Shown in pieces: positions 50,506 through 59,803 of a stretch of 64,000 bases of DNA. Each line of letters opens with the position of its first letter. Position 1 is the stretch's first letter. This stretch comes from Chryseobacterium vrystaatense (GTDB lineage: Bacteria; Bacteroidota; Bacteroidia; Flavobacteriales; Weeksellaceae). A program made the position numbers and the translations under genes. The notes beneath the pieces are model-generated. The model searched no databases and was not told where the DNA came from. It was given only the letters and a program-made list of their open reading frames with translations. The DNA lies in the NCBI RefSeq assembly GCF_000737765.1, contig NZ_JPRI01000002.1, forward strand, positions 744,001-808,000, in the 5' to 3' direction.

Positions 50506-51999
50506 TTACTGTACTGCTTTCAGAACATTAATATTTCCATATCCGTAGCTTGAATTTACGGTCGGATAATACGTAGCAGACTGTCTCATTTTATTGAGTA
50601 CCTGATCTCTTGTCCATGAAGGATTTTTAGACCACACCAAAGCCGCGATACCCGCAGTTGCCGCGGTTGCTACTGATGAACCGCCTACATAATCAGCCTG
50701 ATTGTTGTAATAGCTTAAAACCGGAACTGTATTTCCATTGGCTCTTTCCATCTGGAAGGTAAAATCGATCTGACTTCCTGTATGGCACACATCACATTTC
50801 TGGTTAGAAGTTCCTTCTTTTACTCCGGTTACTGCCTGTGTCTCGGACATACTTGCAGGGAAAATCACCCCTACAAAATTGGTAAAACTGGTAGAAGTAC
50901 CTCCTGCACAAAAGATGAGTTTTCCTTTTGAATAGGCATATTTTACACCATCTTCAATTTTCCCCACTGAAAAAATATGCCCCATGGACATGGAAATAAT
51001 CTTTACACTGGTATTATTAGCAAGATTCGTAAATGCGGTTTTAACTCCGTTTTGCTCACTGGAAGTTTCCAATATCACATTGGAAGCAGCACGATAAGTG
51101 ATTAAACTGGCATTGTAAGCAACACCTACAGGAAGTCCTGCATTATTTTTAGGAGCAGCCATTACGGAAGCCATTTTTGTTCCGTGTCCGCACTGATCAG
51201 CCGGACCGTCGGTAGTAGATCCATTGACATATGATCCAAATTTACTGATGGTTCTTCCGGAAGAAGCTCCGGTATTAAAACTGGTTCCCAAAAGCGTTTG
51301 CTCCGGTGAAACTCCTGTATCGATAAGCCCTATGGTTACTCCTGCTCCCGTGCTGTGATTCCATGCATTTGGAATGTTGTGTTGGGTAAAAGCCCAAGGA
51401 ACTTTTGCATTGGGTGCAGTAGTGGTATAGTCTGCAGCATTTAAAGCAGTGGATTCAAAGCCGCATCCTGATGAGGATCCGCTTGATTTAGCATTGGGAT
51501 TAAGCCCGTTTTCTATTTCAAAATAATGATAGTCTCCCGGTTCTACATACCGGATGGTTTTCATTTTTCTCAGGGCCGAAATGGTTTCCTCCTTTTCTAT
51601 GATGACGTCTATCTGATTGAGATATTGATCTGAAGCAATCAGGAATCGCTCCTGCCCTGCACTTTCATGCTTTCTGATCACCTCTAAAACATCAGTTTCC
51701 ATGGTTTTACTGTCTGCAGAAAGGCTTCTGTCAAAATCATCCTTTGAAGACCCGAATCCAATGGATACCATTCTGTTTCCTCTAAAAACAGCGCTCCACA
51801 ACAAATGATCGGAAGCATTTTTCCAGTTGAAAGAGCCAGTGTTTTTGATGGTACTGTTGATCTCTGCGTTGATCTGCTTTCCGGTCAAAGGATCTTTCTG
51901 AATGATTTCAGTTTTAGGATTCTCGTTTTGAAGTTCATCATTGGTACATGAATTCATGACGAAAAAGAGCGCCAGTAAGTAGAATACTTTTTTTTTCAT
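50506..51999 (-). CDS. S8-family (subtilisin-like) serine peptidase, lipoprotein
   Basis: The 497-residue protein has a lipobox (FFVMNSC, Cys18), a prodomain (about 55-155) and the catalytic domain. Asp227 in GLIDTGV, His272 in CGHGTKMAS and Ser442 in GGSSVATAATAG form the triad. The oxyanion-hole motif, normally AAGN, reads CAGG (364-367), and the Pro after the serine motif is missing. A CDVCH (402-406) motif is present. No T9SS tag, so it is probably held at the membrane by lipid. Confidence 0.88.
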   Translation of the reverse strand: MKKKVFYLLALFFVMNSCTNDELQNENPKTEIIQKDPLTGKQINAEINSTIKNTGSFNWKNASDHLLWSAVFRGNRMVSIGFGSSKDDFDRSLSADSKTMETDVLEVIRKHESAGQERFLIASDQYLNQIDVIIEKEETISALRKMKTIRYVEPGDYHYFEIENGLNPNAKSSGSSSGCGFESTALNAADYTTTAPNAKVPWAFTQHNIPNAWNHSTGAGVTIGLIDTGVSPEQTLLGTSFNTGASSGRTISKFGSYVNGSTTDGPADQCGHGTKMASVMAAPKNNAGLPVGVAYNASLITYRAASNVILETSSEQNGVKTAFTNLANNTSVKIISMSMGHIFSVGKIEDGVKYAYSKGKLIFCAGGTSTSFTNFVGVIFPASMSETQAVTGVKEGTSNQKCDVCHTGSQIDFTFQMERANGNTVPVLSYYNNQADYVGGSSVATAATAGIAALVWSKNPSWTRDQVLNKMRQSATYYPTVNSSYGYGNINVLKAVQ

Positions 52000-52116
52000 A
52001 GTTTTAATTGTATGGTTTGGAATTACAATATAACTCTTTGGCGTGAATTAAAAGCTTAGAAAAAGTAAATTTACTATTACAGGAATATGAATAATTACAA
52101 CCACCCTTTGAAACAA

Positions 52117-52563
52117 TTACAATTTTTTCTCATAACAGACACTATTATCTACACCTACATACTGCCCATAGTTAGGAATTCTGTAATATCCGCTTTTTTC
52201 ATAAACCGAAAGTGCTTCGTTCTGCTCCAGTGAACTTTCTAAAACTGCTTTTGAATATCCTGATTCTCTTGCCCATGATTCCAATTCCTTAACGATGGCC
52301 GTTGCCAATCCTCTTTTCCTAAAGTCCGGGCTCGTATACATTCTTTTGATCTCTACCGTATCTTCAGAAAACTCCTTAAAAGCTCCGCAGGCAGCAGGAA
52401 GTTTATCGATGTAGATCACGATACAGTTTTTGATGGCATCGATTTTATTGAACTGATCATAGAACGCATGATCATCACCATTCCTGACGGCAAGATCGGC
52501 ATCGAGAAGTTTAACTAAATTACGGAAATCGGTGTTGGAGGAATCGGTTCTGTTTGTAGTCAT
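52117..52563 (-). CDS. GNAT-family N-acetyltransferase
   Basis: A 148-residue acetyltransferase. The acetyl-CoA pyrophosphate loop is in VEIKRMYTSPDFRKRGLATAIVKELESWARE (R-x-x-G-x-A), and the C-terminal part has AVLESSLEQNEALSVYEKSGYYRIPNYGQY. The pattern resembles small peptide- or amino-acid acetyltransferases; the substrate is unknown. It is downstream of the hutH terminator and is probably transcribed alone. Confidence 0.88.
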   Translation of the reverse strand: MTTNRTDSSNTDFRNLVKLLDADLAVRNGDDHAFYDQFNKIDAIKNCIVIYIDKLPAACGAFKEFSEDTVEIKRMYTSPDFRKRGLATAIVKELESWARESGYSKAVLESSLEQNEALSVYEKSGYYRIPNYGQYVGVDNSVCYEKKL

Positions 52564-52614
52564 ATTTATTACTATAAGAATCTAATGTAATTTAAAAATT
52601 CAGTCTTAATACAA

Positions 52615-52641
52615 AAGCTTCCCCTATGAGAGAGGAAGCTT
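52615..52641 (-). terminator. intrinsic terminator of hutH
   Basis: 8-bp perfect arms AAGCTTCC / GGAAGCTT (52615-52622 / 52634-52641). On the minus strand TTTTG follows. Confidence 0.7.
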
Positions 52642-52699
52642 GATATTGATTTACTTTTGAGCGATTAATGACCATCGCTGCTTTGACAGTTCTTTCTTA

Positions 52700-54190
52700 T
52701 TAAGCTTCAACCTTAAATTTCCTTTCGTTGATCAGCTCCGCGATCGCCAGCATATCTTTTCCTATCAGTCTGTCGTCTTCCAGTTTCTTAACTTTTGAAC
52801 GGATGATCGCAAAGTTTTCTTCGATGATCTTCGAACATTTGGAAGGTCTTCTGAATTCTAATCCCTGGGCTGCAAACATCAATTCCACAGATAAAATATT
52901 CACAAGATTTCCTAAAACCTGATTGAATTTTCTACCGGAAATACTTCCCATAGAAACGTGATCTTCCTGTCCTAAACTTGTAGGAATGGAATCTGCTGAT
53001 GCCGGGAAACATAAAGTTTTGTTTTCTGTAACCAAAGCAGCAGAAGTATATTGTGGAATCATAAATCCAGAATTTAATCCTGAGCTTTCAGTCAACAATC
53101 TTGGAAGTCCGTACTTCCCTTCTAATAATAAGTAGCTTCTTCTGTCTGAAATATTTCCCAATTCAGCCGCGGCAAGTGTCGCATAATCCAATGGAAGCGC
53201 CATCAGCTGTCCGTGGAAGTTTCCTCCGGAAATAGATTCTTCAGCACTTAGAATGATCGGGTTGTCTGTTACAGAATTCAGTTCTGTTTCGGCCATCATC
53301 TTAAGATGTTCAAATGCATTTCTGCTGGCACCATGTACCTGAGGTACACATCTCATAGAATAAGGATCCTGAACTCTCTCGCAATCCTCGTGAGCTTTCA
53401 TATTTTCGGAACCTTTTAAAAATTTAAGCATTCTTGCCGCCACCTTTTTACTTCCCTCAAAAGGTCTTATGTCGTGAAGTTCTTTTTTGAAAGGACTTTC
53501 AGAACCTCTGTACGCTTCAATACTCATTGCAGCCGTCATATCTGCCAGGTTTAATAAGTATTCAAATTTTTCTAAACCTTTGATCGCATGAGCCAGAATA
53601 AACTGTGTTCCATTGATCAATCCTAAACCTTCTTTCGGACCTAAAACCAGTGGTTCAAGACCGTGTCTGTCCAAAACGTCCATGGTTTCAAAGATCTCAT
53701 CTCCTTCCCAAACCTGTCCTAATCCAAGCAATGGAAGTACAAGATGAGCAAGAGGTGCCAAATCTCCGGATGCCCCTACAGAACCCTGTTCAGGGACTAC
53801 AGGTATAATATCTTTTTCAAGCATCAGGATCAGTCTTTCAATCACTTCCAGAGAAACCCCTGAAAAGCCTTTTGACAACGCATGAACTTTGGCAATGATC
53901 ATGATCTTTGAAAATTCCTTATCGATAGGCTTTCCTACACCTACTGCGTGGGAAATTATAAGGTTATACTGCAGCTGAGCCGTTTCGTCAGCTGATATTT
54001 TAGTATCACAAAGGGGTCCGAAACCTGTATTGATCCCATAGACACATCTATCGGATTCTACTATTTTCTGAACGTTTTTCTGAGATTTAAGGATCTGTTC
54101 TTTGGCTACTTTATTAAGTTTAGCTTTATTTGGTTTTTTACAGATTTCCAGAACATCATGGAAAGTGAAAACATCTACACCGTATATCAT
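52700..54190 (-). CDS. hutH: histidine ammonia-lyase
   Basis: A 496-residue enzyme that turns histidine into urocanate and ammonia. The MIO cofactor triad Ala-Ser-Gly is at 140-142 in GSVGASGDLAPLAHL. The N-terminal YGINTGFGPL (51-60) and the Ser80-His81 pair in NLIISHAVG match the substrate-selectivity site of histidine lyases rather than tyrosine or phenylalanine lyases. QEDHVSMG near residue 410 also fits HutH. No hutU, hutI or hutG lies near, so the rest of the pathway must be elsewhere. Confidence 0.9.
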   Translation of the reverse strand: MIYGVDVFTFHDVLEICKKPNKAKLNKVAKEQILKSQKNVQKIVESDRCVYGINTGFGPLCDTKISADETAQLQYNLIISHAVGVGKPIDKEFSKIMIIAKVHALSKGFSGVSLEVIERLILMLEKDIIPVVPEQGSVGASGDLAPLAHLVLPLLGLGQVWEGDEIFETMDVLDRHGLEPLVLGPKEGLGLINGTQFILAHAIKGLEKFEYLLNLADMTAAMSIEAYRGSESPFKKELHDIRPFEGSKKVAARMLKFLKGSENMKAHEDCERVQDPYSMRCVPQVHGASRNAFEHLKMMAETELNSVTDNPIILSAEESISGGNFHGQLMALPLDYATLAAAELGNISDRRSYLLLEGKYGLPRLLTESSGLNSGFMIPQYTSAALVTENKTLCFPASADSIPTSLGQEDHVSMGSISGRKFNQVLGNLVNILSVELMFAAQGLEFRRPSKCSKIIEENFAIIRSKVKKLEDDRLIGKDMLAIAELINERKFKVEA

Positions 54191-54325
54191 TTCTAAAAAT
54201 TTCCTTAAAATTACGCATTTAACAATAATTGTAAAAGCTAAATTTCACCGTCTTATCTTTTTCTGACAATGCGTGAATTAATTTGCTATTTTTACCGCCA
54301 AATAAAAAACGATTATCAATAACTT

Positions 54326-55087
54326 ATGAAACTCAAAACTCTACTGCTTACATTGTGTCTTGCGGGTACTGCCACTTTCGCCCAGAAAGTAAAATATTCT
54401 AAGGAAGACATCAAAAAAATGGAAACCTATCTCTTCAACGAGGGTTTTAATACACCATCTCCGAAGAAAACATCAACGATTGTTTTAAAAGACGGAACCT
54501 CCCATAAAGGTTTCTGCGGCAAAATCGAAACAAAAAAGGGACAGATTTACGAGGTTTCTTTAAAAGACAGTATTACGAAAAAGAATGAAGTCTTTAATGC
54601 TGAGCAGATCAACGAAATGTATGTATATCCTACCAACGCCGAAAAAATCGCGAAAGTTGGGAAATACATGGGAAATATCAGAAACTTTGGCACTAAAAAA
54701 CTGACAAAAAATACAGCCGGTGGAAGAATACATTTTGTCAATCAGACGGTTTCGCTTAAGAATAAAAAGGATGATAAGGAATTTTTGATGCAGCTGATCA
54801 ATCCTGAGTTCAGTGATATTATATCTGTATATCACGATCCGAGAGCTAAAGAAACAGGAGGCTTTTCTATGATGGGTTCTCCTCAGCTTGGTGGTGGCGT
54901 TATCAAATCTTATTATGTAAAGAAAGGTGACAAGGTCATGTGGCTTCATAAGGATGACTTCGAAGATCATTACGATTTCCTTTTTGGCGACAATACGGAA
55001 TTCATGAAAAAATATCCTAAAAATTCTGTTGAATGGGATTATTTAAGCTTCCTGATCAATGAATACACCGCGATGAGTAACGGATAA
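54326..55087 (+). CDS. secreted protein of unknown function
   Basis: A 253-residue protein with a signal peptide (MKLKTLLLTLCLAGTATFAQ). The mature part begins with a helix (YSKEDIKKMETYLFNEGF) and then beta-rich segments (TIVLKDGTSHKGFCGKIETKKGQIYEVSLKDS; VIKSYYVKKGDKVMWLHKDDFEDHYDFLFGD). I know no family. It lies between divergent hutH and uvrC, with its own strong terminator. Confidence 0.6.
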   Translation: MKLKTLLLTLCLAGTATFAQKVKYSKEDIKKMETYLFNEGFNTPSPKKTSTIVLKDGTSHKGFCGKIETKKGQIYEVSLKDSITKKNEVFNAEQINEMYVYPTNAEKIAKVGKYMGNIRNFGTKKLTKNTAGGRIHFVNQTVSLKNKKDDKEFLMQLINPEFSDIISVYHDPRAKETGGFSMMGSPQLGGGVIKSYYVKKGDKVMWLHKDDFEDHYDFLFGDNTEFMKKYPKNSVEWDYLSFLINEYTAMSNG

Positions 55088-55106
55088 AATATGTAACCAT
55101 ATTATT

Positions 55107-55132
55107 AAAACTGCAGAAAATTCTGCAGTTTT
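55107..55132 (+). terminator. intrinsic terminator
   Basis: 12-bp perfect stem AAAACTGCAGAA / TTCTGCAGTTTT with a 2-nt spacer, then TTT. Confidence 0.85.
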
Positions 55133-55162
55133 TTTGTTCTTTTAAATCCCGGATGGATTCCG

Positions 55163-55170
55163 TAATTTTG
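55163..55170 (+). promoter_or_regulatory. -7 box of uvrC, 4 nt from the start codon
   Basis: TAATTTTG ends 4 nt before the uvrC ATG, which predicts a leaderless or nearly leaderless mRNA. Confidence 0.45.
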
Positions 55171-55174
55171 TTAT

Positions 55175-56968
55175 ATGAATCCTTCTTTAGAATTACAGCT
55201 TAAAACTTTACCATCAGAACCGGGCGTTTATCGTTATTATGATAAAAACGATCAATTGCTGTATGTAGGAAAGGCCAAACATTTAAAGAAAAGGGTTCTC
55301 TCCTACTTCAATAAAAATCTTCCGGGTTACCGTATCAAAATAATGGTAGGAAAGATTGTACGTCTGGAAACAACGATCGTCAACAGTGAATATGATGCTC
55401 TTTTATTGGAAAACAATCTGATCAAAGAACACCGTCCTTTCTATAATGTCTTGCTAAAGGATGACAAAACCTATCCCTGGATCTGTATCAAAAATGAAAG
55501 TTTTCCGAGGATTTTTCTGACAAGAAATGTAATCAAAGACGGATCCGAATATTATGGTCCGTATGCTAAGGTCCGTCCTGCAAAGATTTTACTGGATACC
55601 ATCAAGCATATTTACAAGCTTCGGACCTGTAATCTTAATCTTTCGCCTGCTAAAATTGCAGATGGAAAATATAAAGTATGCCTGGAGTACCATATTAAAA
55701 ACTGTGAGGGCCCATGTGAAGATCTGGAAAGCAAGGAGGACTATGATGAAAAGATCGATGCTATCCGTGGAATTATAAAAGGGGATTTCCGCAAAGCAAA
55801 AGAGTATCTGGTGGTTCAGATGATGAAACATGCAGAAAATCTTAAGTTTGAAGAGGCACAGATCATCAAGGAAAGACTGGATATTCTGGAAGATTATCAG
55901 GCTAAAAACACGGTTGTCAATCCAAATATTGATGATGTAGATGTTTTTGGAATGACCAGCGACGAAACGGCAGCTTATGTGAATTTTTTTAAGATCAGAA
56001 ACGGAAATATCATCCAGAGTTTTACCACTGAGATCAAAAAGATTCTTGAGGAAACGGATGAAGATATTATGGAAGAAGCCCTGATTGAAATCCGGCAGAA
56101 GTTCAGCTCTGATTCTAAAGAAGTATTGCTTCCATTCCATCTTTCTGTGGAGATTCCAAATGTAAAGCTGATTGTTCCAAAAGTTGGAGATAAAAAAAGG
56201 ATCGTCGAACTTTCAGAAAAAAATGCGAAGGAATACCGTTTGGAAAAATTGAAACAGGTACAGATCGTAGATCCTGAAAGGCATACCAACAGAATTATGG
56301 CAGAAATGCAAAAACTGTTGAGAATGCCAGTCGAACCCAGACATATTGAAGGTTTTGATAACTCTAATATCCAGGGAACAAACCCTGTTTCTGCCTGTGT
56401 TGTTTTTAAAGATGGAAGACCAAGCAAAGCTGATTACAGAATTTTTCATCCAAAAACAGTAGAAGGCGCCAATGACTTTGCTACGATGGAAGAAGTGATC
56501 TACCGACGTTACAAAAGGTTACTTGACGAAGGGGAAGATTTACCACAACTGATCCTTATCGATGGAGGAAAAGGACAGCTTTCTTCTGCTGTAAAAAGCT
56601 TAAAACTATTGGGACTTTACGGAAAAATTACCATTGTAGGAATTGCGAAAAGGCTCGAGGAGATTTTCTTTCCTGAAGATTCTATTCCATTATATCTGGA
56701 TAAAAAATCGGAAACCCTAAAGATTCTGCAGCGGGTAAGAGACGAAGCTCACCGTTTCGGAGTGAAGCATCACAGAACGAGAAGAAAAAATTCAACGATA
56801 AAATCGGAACTGGAAGAGATTCCAGGCGTAGGAGAAAAAACTATTGAACTGCTGCTTTCCAAATTAAAGTCCGTAAAACGGATTAAGGAGTCGAGTCTGG
56901 AGATTTTGGAAGAGATTCTTGGGAAAAGTAAGGCTAAAGTTATTTACGACTACTTTAATGGTAACTAG
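55175..56968 (+). CDS. uvrC: excinuclease ABC subunit C
   Basis: A 597-residue nuclease of nucleotide excision repair. An N-terminal GIY-YIG domain (PGVYRYYDKNDQLLYVGKAKHLKKR, residues 15-39) makes the 3' cut. A UVR motif (EEAQIIKERLDILEDYQAKNTV) binds UvrB. An RNase H-like domain (IEGFDNSNIQGTNPVSACVVF, near 390-410) makes the 5' cut. Helix-hairpin-helix motifs (EIPGVGEKTIELLL) lie at the end. All parts are present and the length is normal. Confidence 0.97.
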   Translation: MNPSLELQLKTLPSEPGVYRYYDKNDQLLYVGKAKHLKKRVLSYFNKNLPGYRIKIMVGKIVRLETTIVNSEYDALLLENNLIKEHRPFYNVLLKDDKTYPWICIKNESFPRIFLTRNVIKDGSEYYGPYAKVRPAKILLDTIKHIYKLRTCNLNLSPAKIADGKYKVCLEYHIKNCEGPCEDLESKEDYDEKIDAIRGIIKGDFRKAKEYLVVQMMKHAENLKFEEAQIIKERLDILEDYQAKNTVVNPNIDDVDVFGMTSDETAAYVNFFKIRNGNIIQSFTTEIKKILEETDEDIMEEALIEIRQKFSSDSKEVLLPFHLSVEIPNVKLIVPKVGDKKRIVELSEKNAKEYRLEKLKQVQIVDPERHTNRIMAEMQKLLRMPVEPRHIEGFDNSNIQGTNPVSACVVFKDGRPSKADYRIFHPKTVEGANDFATMEEVIYRRYKRLLDEGEDLPQLILIDGGKGQLSSAVKSLKLLGLYGKITIVGIAKRLEEIFFPEDSIPLYLDKKSETLKILQRVRDEAHRFGVKHHRTRRKNSTIKSELEEIPGVGEKTIELLLSKLKSVKRIKESSLEILEEILGKSKAKVIYDYFNGN

Positions 56969-56978
56969 TACATCAAAA

Positions 56979-57012
56979 ATCCTTAACTCATTCTTTCATT
57001 TGAATTAAGGAT
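56979..57012. terminator. bidirectional intrinsic terminator
   Basis: 8-bp arms ATCCTTAA / TTAAGGAT (56979-56986 / 57005-57012) between uvrC and a convergent gene. Confidence 0.6.
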
Positions 57013-57040
57013 CATTATTTTGTTTATTTAGATGTATATT

Positions 57041-57799
57041 TTATTTTGAGGAGAATACTTCTTTCGCAAACTCTCCATTTGATTGCGGAACATCAATAAC
57101 AATATTTCCATTTTCAAAGTATCCAATGGTAGAACTTCCATCCGAAAGTTTTACTCTGAAGACATCTTTCTTTGAAGATGTTTTAAAAACAGCAAATGGC
57201 ACAGAACTACCACCGTCTGCTAAGATAAACTGATTCGCATCAACCTGTATTTTCTGAAGGCTCAACTTACCGTTTGTATATTTGCCGGATTTACTTTCTG
57301 AAACAGTCGAAGATGCGGATTCTTCATTCTTTTTCACAGTCTCCACATTTGGGCTTTCAACCTTTGTAATTTGAATATTTTCCAGCGGTCTTGAAGCCGG
57401 AAGTGAAACCAGAGATAATTTAAGCGCATCCTGATAACCTTCTTTATATTCTTTCAGATTTGAATTTCCTTTAGATGAAAAGATCACTTTTCCATTACAA
57501 TCCTTGAACTCGAGTTCTACTTTGTTTCTCAGAAAGCTGCTTTTATTGCTGATATTACCTACCGCAAAGCTGCAAGAGTTTTTTTCAATCTCTGAAGGCC
57601 ATTGGTCTTTGCCTTCCTGAATCACTATATATCCCTTTGATTTCAGAGCTTTTGCCAGAGAATTGTCAAGGTCATAAGAATTCTTCTCGAAATCTCTAAA
57701 TGTCTGAGGAATGGAAATATATTTATAATCTGAAACTTTCTGTCCGAAAACAACAGTTGTCGCTAAAATAAATGTGAGTACAGAAATCTTTTTCATCAT
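57041..57799 (-). CDS. secreted protein of unknown function, downstream of PorV-like gene
   Basis: The 252-residue protein has a signal peptide (ISVLTFILATTVVFGQ), then a ~125-residue domain (YKYISIPQTFRDFEKNSYDLDNSLAKALKSKGYIVI) that resembles lipid- or metal-binding envelope proteins in layout only. A Ser-rich linker and a short beta domain with YFENGNIVIDVPQSNGEFAKEVF follow. It starts 20 bp after the PorV-like gene, so the two are probably co-transcribed. Function unknown. Confidence 0.65.
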   Translation of the reverse strand: MMKKISVLTFILATTVVFGQKVSDYKYISIPQTFRDFEKNSYDLDNSLAKALKSKGYIVIQEGKDQWPSEIEKNSCSFAVGNISNKSSFLRNKVELEFKDCNGKVIFSSKGNSNLKEYKEGYQDALKLSLVSLPASRPLENIQITKVESPNVETVKKNEESASSTVSESKSGKYTNGKLSLQKIQVDANQFILADGGSSVPFAVFKTSSKKDVFRVKLSDGSSTIGYFENGNIVIDVPQSNGEFAKEVFSSK

Positions 57800-57819
57800 T
57801 TTTAAATTACATTGTAAAG

Positions 57820-58902
57820 TTAATCATTTCTGAATGCTCCCATATCCAGTTTAAGAGAGAAAAAATTAGAATAGAAATTAGATCCTCCGATCCCTGAATT
57901 GGTGATGGCATAATCCAATGTAAGTCCTCTATATTTAATCCCAATACCCGCACTAGGCTGGAAAGACACTTTTCTCTTAAGGTCCTCAATATCGGTGATA
58001 GACTGGAACCTGTTCACCCCAAGTCTTACAAATATCATTTTCTGATATCCAAGTTCTGCACCGGCATAAGGCGTTAAACTTGCAAAATCTGTAGATACCA
58101 AAGCCGCTGTTTTAGCAAAATCTACATTGATCCCTGCTTCAGGCAATACATAAAGACTGCTGTTGATATTAAATACTTTACTTGCCCCAACATTCAGCTT
58201 AGGCATTGTAAGTTCCATTTTATCTTTTGGAGCAGGGTTAAACTCTTCACCATTCACTACTGTTGAAAGTTCTTTTTGATTGATGCTCCAAAAGTTGACG
58301 GTAGTCGTTGCATCACGCAACATACCCCCAAACTTCCATCCGTTGTCGGCTTTATATATTGCTCCGATGTCGAAACCAAAACCATAACCATTGGCAAATT
58401 TACCCACATTTCTGTAGACAATTTTAGCATTGACCCCTACATCCAGTTTAGGATTTCCGCCAGGATGAAATGCATAGGAAAGGATAGCTGCATAATCTGA
58501 CTGGGAAAATTTCGTTATTTTATCATAATCAATATTTCCTTCAGCATCAATCATCTGTGTTGTATTCAGGATATTATCAACCCCTAATCTTACTACAGAA
58601 ACACCAAATACACCTTCCTCAAGAACTTTAGCATAGGCAAGATAGTCGTACTTTGCTATAGATTCGAAATATTCTGCGTGCATTGCTGCTCCCTGCCAGT
58701 CCCTTTCAACGGCCATTAAACCGGCTGGGTTCCACATAGGGGAGTACACATCATCCTGATTGGAAATTACGGCTCCACCCATAGCCAGACCTCTGGCACC
58801 GGCTCCAATATTAAGAAATTCATTGGAGTACTTTCTTATGATCTGTGATTGAGACAACCCAAACATCAGTGAAAATGCAATTAAAAAATATTTCTTCATC
58901 AT
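57820..58902 (-). CDS. PorV/PorQ-family outer-membrane protein
   Basis: A 360-residue predicted beta-barrel with a signal peptide (YFLIAFSLMFGLSQSQ) and the family N-terminus YSNEFLNIGAGARGLAMGGAVISNQDDVYSPMWNPAGL, which is shared by PorV/LptO and PorQ. PorV works in T9SS cargo release; this paralogue could be PorV, PorQ or an orphan. The barrel ends FFSLKLDMGAF. It lies 13 bp after an EamA transporter gene and 20 bp before a secreted protein gene. Confidence 0.85.
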   Translation of the reverse strand: MMKKYFLIAFSLMFGLSQSQIIRKYSNEFLNIGAGARGLAMGGAVISNQDDVYSPMWNPAGLMAVERDWQGAAMHAEYFESIAKYDYLAYAKVLEEGVFGVSVVRLGVDNILNTTQMIDAEGNIDYDKITKFSQSDYAAILSYAFHPGGNPKLDVGVNAKIVYRNVGKFANGYGFGFDIGAIYKADNGWKFGGMLRDATTTVNFWSINQKELSTVVNGEEFNPAPKDKMELTMPKLNVGASKVFNINSSLYVLPEAGINVDFAKTAALVSTDFASLTPYAGAELGYQKMIFVRLGVNRFQSITDIEDLKRKVSFQPSAGIGIKYRGLTLDYAITNSGIGGSNFYSNFFSLKLDMGAFRND

Positions 58903-58915
58903 ATAAATTTGATGC

Positions 58916-59803
58916 TTAGTTAAAGTTTTTTTGTTTTTTTGTTTTTCTGGATTTTATTAATCCATTGACAATGATTGCCAGTATCATAACTCCTGAAGCT
59001 CCATAAAATACAGGACTCATTTCTTCTGATTCCCCAAAGATAAAAAAAGCTAGTATAATTCCGTAGACCGGTTCTAAATTAACTGTTAAAATTAGCGTAA
59101 AGGGCGAAATATACTTCATCAGGTTTACCGATTCAAGCATTGGAAAAGCAGTAAAAACACTTGCCAACAAGCATATTAACGCCAGATCCCGATAGTTTAT
59201 TTCATTCATTTGAAAAATCTGTCCGGTCATCGTATAAAATATGGACAGAATCAGCCATCCACAGAAAATTTCATAAAAAATAATATTTCCTGAACTCGTT
59301 TTCCCAAACATTTTGCCGTTAAACACAGAGAAAATAGTCCCGAAGACAGCACAAAGAATACCATATATAATACCTTCTTTAAAATGAAACTCTGTTTTAA
59401 AGATCATTAATATACAGGCAACAATTACCACTCCCATGACAACCTCCGACACATCGATCTTTCTTTTAAAAATAATAGGTTCCAGTATGGATGCAAATAA
59501 GGTCGAAAGTGAAAGACAGCTTAGCGCTATTGAAACATTGGAGACTTTAATGGAATAAAAAAAGCAGTACCAGTGAAGCGCCATCGCAAATCCAATTCCG
59601 GCTAACTGGAAAAATATTTTTTTTGAAACTTTGATGCTCTCTTTTTTATAAATCCTGATGAAGATAAATAAGAATATGGCAGCAAACAACATTCTGTAAA
59701 AAACCAGAATCTGAGCATTGGCATGAATCAGTTTTCCCAAAATTGCAGTAAACCCCCACAAAAAAACAATCAAATGCAACCTGAAAAGTGCTAATTTTTG
59801 CAT
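58916..59803 (-). CDS. EamA/DMT-family transporter
   Basis: A 295-residue membrane protein with ten predicted helices in two EamA repeats: LHLIVFLWGFTAILGKLIHANAQILVFYRMLFAAIFLF in the first, and IIYGILCAVFGTIFSVFNGKMF with LTVNLEPVYGIILAFFIFGE in the second. It is a drug/metabolite transporter of unknown substrate. The C-terminus is basic. It heads a minus-strand run with the PorV-like gene; TAAATTTG on the minus strand at 59832-59839 may be its promoter. Confidence 0.9.
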   Translation of the reverse strand: MQKLALFRLHLIVFLWGFTAILGKLIHANAQILVFYRMLFAAIFLFIFIRIYKKESIKVSKKIFFQLAGIGFAMALHWYCFFYSIKVSNVSIALSCLSLSTLFASILEPIIFKRKIDVSEVVMGVVIVACILMIFKTEFHFKEGIIYGILCAVFGTIFSVFNGKMFGKTSSGNIIFYEIFCGWLILSIFYTMTGQIFQMNEINYRDLALICLLASVFTAFPMLESVNLMKYISPFTLILTVNLEPVYGIILAFFIFGESEEMSPVFYGASGVMILAIIVNGLIKSRKTKKQKNFN

